Of a DNA stretch of 49,973 nucleotides, positions 22,361 to 31,800 are shown piece by piece; within the stretch, counting starts at the first letter, position 1, and each line of letters begins with the position of its first letter. Where the stretch lies: assembly GCF_030326305.1 (NCBI RefSeq), contig NZ_JACAKB010000008.1, forward strand, positions 1 through 49,973, read 5' to 3'. The notes beneath the pieces were generated by a model. That model worked only from the letters and a program-made list of their open reading frames with translations, was not told where the DNA came from and did no database searches. A program made the position numbers and the translations under genes. The stretch comes from Myroides odoratimimus (lineage in GTDB: Bacteria > Bacteroidota > Bacteroidia > Flavobacteriales > Flavobacteriaceae).

Positions 22361-22689
22361 TACGTAAACCGTATATCGGACAAATGGACTCTAGAATTTC
22401 AGTTTATGAAGTAAGTAAGAGACAAAATAATATTGGTGAAGAGAAAGAGAGTAAAGAACTTGTTACTAAATGTTGGGCTAAGATTGATCAAGATATAGGA
22501 TCAGAAGATGTAAAGGGAAATGTAAGGCATCTTATGAATAAGAAATTTACAATTCGATGGAATAGAAAGATTTTAGAGAAAAGTAATCAATTGATTGTAG
22601 AGTATTCTGGAATAGAGTATTCTGTTACACATGTATCTGAAATAGGTAGAAAATCCCATCTACAGTTAATATGTTTTAGTTATGTATAA
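22351..22689 (+). CDS. Head closure / head-tail adaptor protein
   Basis: This 112-residue small beta protein has the layout of the phage head-tail joining family: MDSRISVYEV near the start, KCWAKIDQ in the middle and the IEYSVTHVSEIGRKSHLQL ending (about 89-107). It is placed between the connector and gp10-like genes with overlaps on both sides, the standard order in HK97-like phages. Confidence 0.82.
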   Translation: MDLVRKPYIGQMDSRISVYEVSKRQNNIGEEKESKELVTKCWAKIDQDIGSEDVKGNVRHLMNKKFTIRWNRKILEKSNQLIVEYSGIEYSVTHVSEIGRKSHLQLICFSYV

Positions 22690-23215
22690 GGTAATTGTAA
22701 CAACTAAAAGTAATATACGTCAGTTAGCAGAAGGAGCTAAAGAGAAAGGACGTTATCGTAAAATACTGTATGACGTTGCAGGAGGTTTGTCTTCCTCTAT
22801 CAAGTCTAATACACCTGTTAAAAAGAAGAACTTTAGTTCTGGTAGGAAAAATGGCGTAACACGCATTAAGCAAGCGTCAGGTAATTTAAAGAAATCTATT
22901 GGGGTGTTTGATTCAGATTCTAAAAACTATGTTCGTGTGTGGGTTGGTGCTCGTGTAAAAGGACCGTATGATGGCTGGTATGCACAAATAGTTCACGATG
23001 GTCATAAGATTTATAGGAACACAAATAGTGTTAAAAGAAATCCTTTAAAAAGATGGAGAAATAGAAGGATTGTTGAAAAAACACAGGGCTACATAAAAGC
23101 TAATCCTTTTATTTCCAACGTTTATAATTCACAGAGGAGAGGATTAGAGTCTAGTCTAAAGGTAAAAGTGGGTGTTGATTTAGAGACTTTAATAAAACAG
23201 AATAATAATGCTTAA
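22682..23215 (+). CDS. HK97 gp10-family tail-completion protein
   Basis: This 177-residue basic protein has the gp10-like core: DVAGGLSSSIKSNTPVKK (about 31-48), then ASGNLKKSIGVF and the WYAQIVHDGHKI segment (about 101-112), all typical. It helps join the tail to the head. It overlaps the neighbours by 8 bp each. Confidence 0.82.
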   Translation: MYKVIVTTKSNIRQLAEGAKEKGRYRKILYDVAGGLSSSIKSNTPVKKKNFSSGRKNGVTRIKQASGNLKKSIGVFDSDSKNYVRVWVGARVKGPYDGWYAQIVHDGHKIYRNTNSVKRNPLKRWRNRRIVEKTQGYIKANPFISNVYNSQRRGLESSLKVKVGVDLETLIKQNNNA

Positions 23216-23549
23216 GGTTAGTAAAGAGCTTTTTGAATTACTATCAACTTCAGAAGTTTTTTCTTCTGTAGTTGGTAAGAGAATATATCCTGTAGTAGCA
23301 GGTGAGGGTGTAGATTATCCTTTTTCTATTTACACTTTAAGTAGAGGTCTAGGAACGTATGATGGGGATGAATATAATGTTTATTTACATACTTATTTTT
23401 CACCTAATAAAATAGCGGAAGCTATGACTTTTGCAGATAATGTAAAAGAGTTGATTTGTGGTAAATTTCAATGGGAAGGAGATGATATTGATTTTATAGA
23501 TAAAGATCAAAGTATAGTAGTTTCAATTTTTTTTAAAACAATAGGATAA
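23208..23549 (+). CDS. DUF3168-like tail terminator protein
   Basis: The 113 residues show LLSTSEVFSSVVGKRIYPVVAGEGVDYPFSIYTL (about 12-45), the usual DUF3168/gpU-like opening, in the standard place just before the tail tube gene. This protein normally caps the tail tube and fixes its joining to the head. Confidence 0.78.
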   Translation: MLKVSKELFELLSTSEVFSSVVGKRIYPVVAGEGVDYPFSIYTLSRGLGTYDGDEYNVYLHTYFSPNKIAEAMTFADNVKELICGKFQWEGDDIDFIDKDQSIVVSIFFKTIG

Positions 23550-23550
23550 A

Positions 23551-23973
23551 ATGGCGAAGGGAAAAATTTATCAAGGGCGCAATGTTAGATTGCGTTTAGG
23601 AGGAAAAACAATCTTTCATGCTACTTCAGCTAAGATTTCAGTTAATGCAGACTTAGAAGAGATAGCAACTAAAGATACTAAAGGAAAGCAAAATGTTTTT
23701 TCTGGATATAGTTGGAGTATTTCTGCGGAAAGTTTGGTTGCGGATAAGCCAGAACAAAGTACTCAATTGGATGCGGATGACATGCTTGAATATCTAACTA
23801 ATGGGCAGGAAATAAAGGTTGATTTTACCACTGCGGAGGTAGGAGATTTTATTTGGAGCGGCAGTGCTTTGATAAGTCAGTGGGATGTTGATGCAAGCGT
23901 TAGTGGGGCTGTTAAAGGGTCTTTTGGTTTTGCAGGGCAAGGTGATTTAGAAAGAGGAAAAGTTGAGGCATAA
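23551..23973 (+). CDS. Major tail tube protein
   Basis: This 140-residue beta-rich protein has GRNVRLRLGGKTIFHATSAKISVNADLEEIATKDTKGKQN near the start and a FSGYSWSISAESLV strand, the TP901-1-like tail tube pattern. It is the gene just before the tail chaperones, as expected, and its stop overlaps the next ATG by one base. Confidence 0.85.
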   Translation: MAKGKIYQGRNVRLRLGGKTIFHATSAKISVNADLEEIATKDTKGKQNVFSGYSWSISAESLVADKPEQSTQLDADDMLEYLTNGQEIKVDFTTAEVGDFIWSGSALISQWDVDASVSGAVKGSFGFAGQGDLERGKVEA

Positions 23974-24335
23974 TGGTTCAAGAAGAAGTTATTAAAATCG
24001 GAGGTGTAGAAGTTGTCTTGCACTTCCGTTTTTCTACATTATATGAATTAGGTAGAAAATGGGGACTGAAATCAGTTAATGCTATTCTTGAAAAGATAGT
24101 TAGTATTTCTTTTGAGAATGGAGATAATGATATAAGCCTTGATGTTGTTGATATTTATTCAGATATAGTGATTATTTGCTCTGACAAAGAATTAGACAGA
24201 AAAGAGGTTATGGATTATTTATTTAATAACCCTGGCATTGTAGCAACTATTGCTGAGTTGATAATTGAATCAATACAAGGAGATAAAAAAGAGGATCAGG
24301 CTGAAGAAAAAAAAGCTGAAGATTCGGGAAAGTGA
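23973..24335 (+). CDS. Tail assembly chaperone (gpG-like)
   Basis: This 120-residue protein lies between tail tube and tape measure genes, with an acidic, lysine-rich C-terminus (KKEDQAEEKKAEDSGK). It is the unshifted product. The last two sense codons, GGA AAG, are part of GGGAAAG, the same slip site as in lambda G/GT, followed immediately by TGA. Slipping back one base leads into the next frame. The chaperone coats the tape measure protein during tail assembly. Confidence 0.85.
   Translation: MVQEEVIKIGGVEVVLHFRFSTLYELGRKWGLKSVNAILEKIVSISFENGDNDISLDVVDIYSDIVIICSDKELDRKEVMDYLFNNPGIVATIAELIIESIQGDKKEDQAEEKKAEDSGK
24326..24332 (+). other. Programmed -1 frameshift site GGGAAAG
   Basis: The heptamer is in the right phase for a -1 slip (G GGA AAG in the upstream frame) and stops with TGA at 24333-24335. 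The downstream ORF is in the -1 frame and opens exactly with the codon after the slip (GTG at 24332). The site is identical to that of the lambda G-T gene pair. Confidence 0.85.
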
Positions 24336-24694
24336 TAGATCTCTCTTGGGATGATTATGAATCAATAGCTTGTGGTGAAATAGGTTTAAATATTGATTAC
24401 TTCTATAGATTAACATTTAGGCAGTTTATGAATATTTGTAATGGATATTATAAAAAGCAGAAGTTTAAAAACATTAATTACTTGATAGGTGTTCGGAAAT
24501 TAATGTGGGCTTGTTTGTTGCCTTATCAAAAAAAAGGATTTGAAGAACGAGATGTTTTTTGTTTTGATTTCGAAGATGATAAAATTGAAGGTGTTGATTT
24601 ACTGAGAGAGATAGAAGAGGTTGAAAAACAAAAGAAGTATTGGGAAGAGATAGATAGTAAATCTATCGTTATGAAAAAGGTTGAAAGTTTTTAA
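24332..24694 (+). CDS. Tail assembly chaperone C-terminal extension (gpT-like, made by frameshift)
   Basis: A 120-codon frame without an ATG near its beginning; its first in-frame codon GTG is the one read after a -1 slip on GGGAAAG. It is therefore expected as the second half of a 240-residue gpGT-like fusion rather than as a separate protein. It contains aromatic-rich helical sequence (YFYRLTFRQFMNICNGYYKK, about 23-42). It ends 12 bp before the tape measure gene, the usual place. Confidence 0.85.
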   Translation: MIDLSWDDYESIACGEIGLNIDYFYRLTFRQFMNICNGYYKKQKFKNINYLIGVRKLMWACLLPYQKKGFEERDVFCFDFEDDKIEGVDLLREIEEVEKQKKYWEEIDSKSIVMKKVESF

Positions 24695-24706
24695 AATGAA
24701 GTAGGT

Positions 24707-26797
24707 ATGGCTGTGTCTCAGATAAATGTAGGGTTTCAGGTAAATGTAAAAGAATTGGCTGAAAAACTTAATCAAGCTGCAATTGAGCTTGAAAAACATA
24801 AGAAAAAGTTTACAGAAGTAGGTAATTCGATTGGTCAAGCAGGACAATATATCGGGCGTTATGTAGATCAAATGGCCGGAACGGTTGTTACAACTATTGG
24901 TGGTGTTGTAGCTTTTGTACCTGAGATTATTTCAGGCTTTAGTAAGCTTAATGCTTTTTTGATTGCTAATCCTTGGGTTGCTGCTGCTACTGCGATAGCA
25001 GCAGCAGGTGCTGCATTGTATTTATACACAAAGAGAGGTACTGAAGCTGCGCAGATTCAAAGAATGTTGAATGATGTAAATAATGAAGCGTTAAAAAACA
25101 CAGCTAAAGAACGTGCTGAATTAGAGTCTTTAATTCAAGTAGCTAAAGATGATAATAATCTAAGAAAAGATCGTTTAGATGCTATTAAGAAGCTGAATGA
25201 GATATCCCCTAAGTATTTAGGGAATATTACTCTGGAAACAATTAATACAAAGAAAGCGAAGGATGCTATAGATGATTACGTATCAGCTTTAAATTCTAAA
25301 GCTCGTGAGCAAGCATTAGCTTCGAAAAGAACTGAACTCTATCAGAAACAGATAGAAGATGAATCTAAGGTGATACAACATTTTCAACCAGTAGCTGATG
25401 GTTTAGCAAGAGTTTTTAAAGGACAGGAAGGAGTTGTTATTAGTACTAGGGAAGAGTTAGAGGATTATATTAAAACATTAAAAATAACGGAAGTACAAGC
25501 TAACCAGTTTAGATCAGCTTATGAGAGACAATTGAGGGTTCTTGAAGAAGGTAGGGCTAAGTTTCAAAATAAAGTTAATATTTTAGATAATTACGCTAAA
25601 GCTCAACGTGGTGCTACAGATGCTGAAAGGGACGCGAGTAAAGAAACTATTTCTTACTATGAAGAACAGATTAAGCATTTTCAAAAACTACAAAAGGAAA
25701 CAGCTAAAACACCTGAGCAGTTTAAAGCTTATCAAACAGAGATAGATAAGTACAAATCTAAAATTGCAGAGATAGATGGGGGTGGAAAAACTAAGGTTAA
25801 CTCGCGAAATTTAGAAAATATTAAATTAGAAACTATCAAGTTTTATGAATCTCAGATTTCAGCATTAAAAAAGTACCAGGAAGAAGAAGTAACTACTGCT
25901 GAAGATTTTGCTAAGGTAGCAGAAAAAATTAAAGAAATTCAACAAAAAATAGACTCTATTACAGGGAAGAGAAATAGGGATGTATCTATATCTATTGAGG
26001 ATTATTCTCCAGCAATAGAAGGAAGTACCGTTGCGTTAGAGCGACAGTTGCAAGTAAAAAGAGCTTCTTTAGAGCTCGATAGATTACGATTTGGAGAAGG
26101 TTCTGCACAGTATAAGGCTCTAGAAAGAGAAATAAAGGACTTAGAGTTTACTATTACAGCTAATGTTGATTCTTCGGGGTTTAATACAGCAGTATTTGAG
26201 AAATCTTTGCAATCTTATAAAGCTGGTATTGATGGATTAAGCAAAGCTAGTGAACAAATAGCAACTCAAGAAAAAGAAAGGGCTCAAGAATATGCGCAAG
26301 TAGTAGGAGATGTTTTTGGCGCGATGGGAAGTTCGGTTTCTAGTGCAATGGGACAGTCTGAAGATGCTTTAACTCAGTTTGGGGGAAAGTTAGTGGAAAT
26401 AGGATTAAAGTCTATGGCTATCGCGATGTCTCAATCAGCTGCTGATAGTGTTGTGGTTGCTACCCAGGCTTCTAAGGGAATGGGGGTTGTTGGTCTTTAT
26501 GCTTTACCTGCTTTGATATCAGCTGCTATGGGGTTTGTAATGAGTGCTCACTCTAAGGTTCCAAAGTTTGCAGACGGAGGTGTTGTGTTTGGTCCAGTAC
26601 TTGGTTTAATGGGAGAATATGCAGGAGCTAGCAGTAATCCAGAGGTGATTGCGCCCTTGAATAAGTTAAGGGAAATGATAGAACCTGCTGGTGGAGGTAT
26701 AACTCAGATAACATTAGGAGGAGGGTTTACTTTAAGAGGTAATGATTTACAATTAGTGTTAGATAGAAATAAAACAAGAAGTAAGAGGATAGGTTGA
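24707..26797 (+). CDS. Tail tape measure protein
   Basis: The 696 residues set tail length and are carried in the tail tube. A hydrophobic region (about 60-110, VVTTIGGVVAFVPEII then a run of Ala) may insert in the host membrane at DNA entry. Long charged coiled-coil parts (about 300-480) follow, with a glycine-rich, membrane-like segment (about 575-625). The position after the frameshifted chaperones is diagnostic. At roughly 1.5 angstrom per residue the tail would be short to medium. Confidence 0.88.
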   Translation: MAVSQINVGFQVNVKELAEKLNQAAIELEKHKKKFTEVGNSIGQAGQYIGRYVDQMAGTVVTTIGGVVAFVPEIISGFSKLNAFLIANPWVAAATAIAAAGAALYLYTKRGTEAAQIQRMLNDVNNEALKNTAKERAELESLIQVAKDDNNLRKDRLDAIKKLNEISPKYLGNITLETINTKKAKDAIDDYVSALNSKAREQALASKRTELYQKQIEDESKVIQHFQPVADGLARVFKGQEGVVISTREELEDYIKTLKITEVQANQFRSAYERQLRVLEEGRAKFQNKVNILDNYAKAQRGATDAERDASKETISYYEEQIKHFQKLQKETAKTPEQFKAYQTEIDKYKSKIAEIDGGGKTKVNSRNLENIKLETIKFYESQISALKKYQEEEVTTAEDFAKVAEKIKEIQQKIDSITGKRNRDVSISIEDYSPAIEGSTVALERQLQVKRASLELDRLRFGEGSAQYKALEREIKDLEFTITANVDSSGFNTAVFEKSLQSYKAGIDGLSKASEQIATQEKERAQEYAQVVGDVFGAMGSSVSSAMGQSEDALTQFGGKLVEIGLKSMAIAMSQSAADSVVVATQASKGMGVVGLYALPALISAAMGFVMSAHSKVPKFADGGVVFGPVLGLMGEYAGASSNPEVIAPLNKLREMIEPAGGGITQITLGGGFTLRGNDLQLVLDRNKTRSKRIG

Positions 26798-28761
26798 TGA
26801 AGCAGATTATAGTTAAGATTATAGATACACATACAAATACATTAGTAGAGGGGTATTCTTCTGCTGATGTATTTGAGACAGAAGAGAATCAAGCTGCAAA
26901 GGCGTCTATTTTGCTTAATTATGAAGGAGCAGATGATAAGTATGGTGCGCTTATGACAAGTACATTAACATTTGACTTGCTTGTTGCTGATGCTCAAGAT
27001 GGAAAATTCTATCATCTGTTTACAGGTAGTGAGACACAATTCAAAGTTGAGTTGTGGACAAATGAAAACGAATTGCTTTGGCAAGGATTTCTTCTTCCTG
27101 ATCAGTATTCAGAGCCTTATAAGAATGGTTGTTTTTTTGTATCTATGACAGCAACTGATGGTATAGGGTTGTTAAGAGGAAAAGATTTAGGGTATGAATC
27201 TAATTACTATGAGGAAGATAAAAGTGTAATAGATTTTTTAACTGCTTGTTTAAAGAGTACAGGGTTGAAGCAAGATCTTTATTTGTCTCCTTCGATAGTT
27301 TCTACAAATGGTTTCCGCTGGGATGAGATATATGTAGATGGTAAGATATATAGAGAAGAAGATAAAGAGAGTAAGGTTGAAAAAAATCCTCAACCAGATC
27401 TAAACTCTTGTTTTGAGATATTGGAGAGCATTGTTCATGATTTAGGTTGTAAACTCTATTCTTATAATGGTGTGTGGTATATGGTTGGGTGGAATCAACA
27501 ACATAAAGATGTTTTAGAATTCTATCATTATGATGTAAATGGTAATTATAAGGGGATTCTAAAGCAGGAAGTAGAGAACCAGGAAGTTGTTTTTTATATG
27601 AATCCTAATATTACTGTTGTGTCACCATGGAAGGAGGTTGAAGTAACTGCGGAACTGGATTCTAAAGATGAGTATGTTGGAAAAGATTATTACGTGGAAG
27701 AAGGTTCTATTGATAAGTGGGTTTATTTAGATTCTCAGGTGCATTTAGTTCCTGTTGAAGGTAGGTATTCTAATGTATGGACTCGTCCTGATCAGATGGG
27801 CCCTGAAATAACAGAACAAGGTAAAATGCATTTAGCTGTATGGGCTAATAATTTTGGAGAGCCTTCTTATTTCTATATGGAGTTAAAGAAGCCACTGTGG
27901 ATAGAAAAGCCGACTAACAATGATGAGCTGAAAACATTAGAATTGAATCTTGAAATATGCTCCTATTACAATGTTAATGATGATGGTAATTCTATGGATA
28001 CTTTGCTTAAGCGTTATTATGATCAAGGATTGTATAGTAGTATTTTTAGGTATGAAGTGCTTTTGGGAGATGAAGTTATATGGAAGTCTAAAGAGAGCAA
28101 TGCTAGTAATGAAGGTGTTTTTGAAAATAGATATTCAACTGGTAATATAGATTATAAGGATTCTGCTTTTGGTAAAAAGAACTACATCTCTACAGGGAAT
28201 CGTATTGGAGGTAAAATAAAAGAGCTTGCTTATAATGTAGAGAAATCGGGTTGGCTTCAAATACGTATATATGCTCCATGGTATCCTAATACTTCTGTAG
28301 CTCTTTTTAAGTATAGTTGTATTGCTGATTTGAAGTTGAAATTAATTGAGAAAAAGAAGTTTGTAAGTAAACGTAAAAGAAATATTGACTTCTCAACTAA
28401 GAAGAAGATTGAGTTATTTCATATTGATAATTCTCAGGATAATACGTTGAAATACTTCAAGTTTAAAAGAGAAGGTGTAGAAGAGAATAGGTCTTGGAGA
28501 CAAAGTTGGAAGCGAGCTGGAGTGAATGAAAGTAAGCGATTTGGAGATTCTTATGCTTGTATGATACATTCACTGCAACCAGGAGCTCATATTAAAGTAG
28601 ATGGTGATGCAATGGGGGTTTTACCTCCAACAAGGTTATATGATTTTTTCTGGATGGAACAAAAGAGATTTATACCTGTTCGATTAGAGATTAATTTTAG
28701 TGAGGCAAAAACTAGCCTTACTATGATAGAAAATGTATATGAGGAACTATTTGTTAAGTGA
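26794..28761 (+). CDS. Distal tail / baseplate-hub protein
   Basis: This 655-residue protein has an N-terminal beta-rich part (about 1-125, with ALMTSTLTFDLLVADAQD and WQGFLLPDQY) resembling tail-tip proteins of Bacteroidota siphoviruses, and a long middle and C-terminal part with jelly-roll-like beta content. It overlaps the tape measure gene by 4 bp and precedes the fibre, fitting a hub or tail-tip role. The family has no clear biochemical name. Confidence 0.7.
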   Translation: MMKQIIVKIIDTHTNTLVEGYSSADVFETEENQAAKASILLNYEGADDKYGALMTSTLTFDLLVADAQDGKFYHLFTGSETQFKVELWTNENELLWQGFLLPDQYSEPYKNGCFFVSMTATDGIGLLRGKDLGYESNYYEEDKSVIDFLTACLKSTGLKQDLYLSPSIVSTNGFRWDEIYVDGKIYREEDKESKVEKNPQPDLNSCFEILESIVHDLGCKLYSYNGVWYMVGWNQQHKDVLEFYHYDVNGNYKGILKQEVENQEVVFYMNPNITVVSPWKEVEVTAELDSKDEYVGKDYYVEEGSIDKWVYLDSQVHLVPVEGRYSNVWTRPDQMGPEITEQGKMHLAVWANNFGEPSYFYMELKKPLWIEKPTNNDELKTLELNLEICSYYNVNDDGNSMDTLLKRYYDQGLYSSIFRYEVLLGDEVIWKSKESNASNEGVFENRYSTGNIDYKDSAFGKKNYISTGNRIGGKIKELAYNVEKSGWLQIRIYAPWYPNTSVALFKYSCIADLKLKLIEKKKFVSKRKRNIDFSTKKKIELFHIDNSQDNTLKYFKFKREGVEENRSWRQSWKRAGVNESKRFGDSYACMIHSLQPGAHIKVDGDAMGVLPPTRLYDFFWMEQKRFIPVRLEINFSEAKTSLTMIENVYEELFVK

Positions 28762-28879
28762 TGAGTATTTAGTTAGACACATCATTTTTGTACGTGTTCC
28801 TGAAGAACCGTTTGGTCCTATTACTAGGGATCGAGTGTATTGTGAAGATGAATATGTAAGTGAGGATTATGTCGAGTAA
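28739..28879 (+). CDS. Small ORF between hub and fibre genes
   Basis: A 46-codon frame (MRNYLLSDEYLVRHIIFVRV...) overlaps the end of the hub gene by 23 bp and the start of the fibre gene by 11 bp. It fills the only gap between two large tail genes. It is strongly acidic at its end (YCEDEYVSEDYVE). No family recognised. Tight nesting favours a real coupled gene. Confidence 0.5.
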   Translation: MRNYLLSDEYLVRHIIFVRVPEEPFGPITRDRVYCEDEYVSEDYVE

Positions 28880-31800
28880 GAAGATAACGTATAGAAAAGA
28901 GAAAGGGAGTCGATTGACTTCTAATGAGGTGGATCAAAACTTTAGCTACTTAGATGAGCGTATTGATAAGGTTTCGCAAAAAGATTATATAATATATAAT
29001 GCTGGATATACCTATAATAGCACAGCTGTGACTGCATCTAGTGGTAGTGTATGGTTGTTGGATGGTGAACAGTATACTAATATGATGGATTTTGCTTTTT
29101 CTGTTAAACCTACATCAAAAGATAGGTATAGGGTAGATGTTATCTATATGGATAAGGCAGGTGTAATCGATATTAAGACCGGAATTGAAAGCACTGAAGG
29201 ATATATTAAAGATAGGATAGATGTTCTTGAGTACTTATTAGTCTATGTGAATGAATTAGGTGTTCAAAGTGTAAGTGCTAGCATTGATGGAGACTATATA
29301 AGTAAGTTGTCATTGGGATGGGTAGATGTAGATCATAAAAAACCTGTTCTAGAAGCTACAGAACAACGTTCACATATTAATATTGTTGGCGGTAATGTTA
29401 TTATCGATACGATTGCAAATGGAATATTTGAGATATCTGTACCTGTTGATTTTCATGATGGATATGAAGTGGCTATTCGTAATCTACGTACTAGTTATTT
29501 GACGTTAGTTAATAGTTCTAAACTGCGCATCTATACAGGTCAAGATTATACTCTTCGTCCAGGGGAAATAATCACGTTTAAATACGATAAAAGAGAACAA
29601 TGTTTTGTTGTATCAGGAGCGTTAGATATCCGTTTGGATTGGCAAAATGTAGATGAGATTATCGGTGTAGATAGTATGCGAATGGTTGTTGATTCTAGTG
29701 CAGGTGATGCGCTTAATCCTAATGATCTAAATACTAAACTTGCACCTACTATTCTACGATATTTCAAAGACTACACAAGTGATGCAGTGGGGTGGCAATG
29801 GAGTCGCTTTAGTGGAGATGAGACAGCAGATAAAGCATGGTCTAAAGGCAAGACTAAGCGAGTTCTAGAGCTTACACCTGTAGACTTTACAGATGCTATT
29901 AATAAAGGCAACGTATCGTTTATGTGTGAGGCTGTAGTTAATAATGCTACAGTTGCAGGTGTGTGGGTAGGTAAGTTAGTTGATACAGTTAAGACTATTC
30001 GTATTCAGTCTACAGGTACGCAGTTTAAGGGTAAGAGCCCTGAGTATATTTTACTTCGTGCTATCGCTAATAATATACAGGTTAAGAAAACTGAGTGGTT
30101 TAAAGATGATGTGCTGACTAATATTAACGAGTCAGTAATGGTGTATAATAACCAGGTGTCTTCTTTCGTGGTTATGAAGCTTCGTGTGACTGCTGTTGAT
30201 GGTGTGGTGTATGAGGATAGTGTTACGTTATCTAAAGTTGTGGATGGTACAAATGGAAAAGATGGAGTTAATGGAAAAGATGGTAAGCAGGGAGCTGCTG
30301 TTGTTTGGACAGAATGGATGACAGGAGCGAAGCATTATAATAACGAAAAGGAAATCTATTACATCTACCATCGTCCGACTCAAACTGTATGGAAGCTTAA
30401 GGATGGGTATAATGATATCGTAGCTCCTGCGAATCCTGATAGTAGATATGTGCAGCAACCGCATTTAGAGCAGGTAGTAACTAAGGTACTCGTAGCTGAA
30501 GGTGCTAATATTGCAGGATTTATTTTTAAGAATGGTAAAATGGTAAGTCAATATCCTAGTCCTAATAACCCTGATTTGATCTTAGATGGTGTTAAGGGAG
30601 AGATTATAGCTAAGAAGCTTACTATAGTGCCTAATAGTCCAGCTGATAAGTTTATTGATGAGAAGGTTAAAGATGGTTTTGGTTCGATTCAGGTTGGAGG
30701 TAGGAATTTGATTCAAAACAGTGGAAATTTTAAAACTACAGAACATTGGAAGTCTAATGGTGGAGGTATTTCTTTAGGACAGGGAACAGGAGAAAGTTAT
30801 CTAAAAACTAATCTACCTGGAGGTTTAATAGGTGCTGGTAAAAATGCAACAATTCCTGTAGAAAAAAACGGTATTTATACCTATAGTGCATATATATATT
30901 CAACAGAAGAACTTAAGATTACTAATGTAACACCACTTCATTTTTGGGTTCAAGGTCAGGGATCTAATACTACTCAATATACTGTATTAAAAAATACAGG
31001 TGGTGTAGTGCCAGCAGGTGTATGGACAAGAATTGTAACTGTTTTTAAAGTGAATGGTGTTGATGGTTTAAATTTTACGCCTATTATATATCAAAGCCCA
31101 ATTATTCAAGAAGTATATGTAAAGAATTTTCAGTTAGAGAAAGGTAATATAGTTACAGCATGGAATCCATCTATCGAAGACACTGAAATTAAGATAATGG
31201 ATCAAGAAGTTTATTATGAATACAGTCAAGATGGTCAAGCTTGGCATATTCCGCCTCTTCAAAGTACTGATAATTATCAAAGAATTAAAAAAGGTACTGG
31301 TTTATGGTCTATTCCTGTACGAATAACTGGAGTGCCAGGAGAGAAAGGAAAAGATGGTGTTCAATTGTATACATGGATTAGGTATGCAGATAGTCCTACT
31401 TCAGGTATTAGTGCTTCTCCAGTAAATAAAAACTATGTAGGATATGCTTACAACAAGATAAGTATAAATCCAAGTAACAATTATTCAGACTATGACTGGC
31501 AACTAACCAAAGGGAATACAGGTGAACAAGGAGTACCAGGAGCAAAAGGTCAGGATGGTATTCAATTGTATAATTGGATACGTTATGCAGATAGTCCTAC
31601 TTCAGGTATTAGTGCTTCTCCAGTAGGAAAATCTTATATGGGAATAGCTGTTAATAAAACAAGTATAACTCCTAGTAATAATTATTCAGACTATGATTGG
31701 CAACTAACCAAAGGGAATACAGGTGAACAAGGAGTACCTGGTAAGGCTGGTCAAGATGGAAGAACTCCTTTTACACATACTGCTTATGCAAATAGTATCG

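Noticed and set aside
24307-24314. Run of eight A as the frameshift site in the tail chaperone gene
   Set aside because: A -1 slip there meets a stop (TGA at 24317-24319) at once; GGGAAAG at 24326 leads into the open downstream frame.
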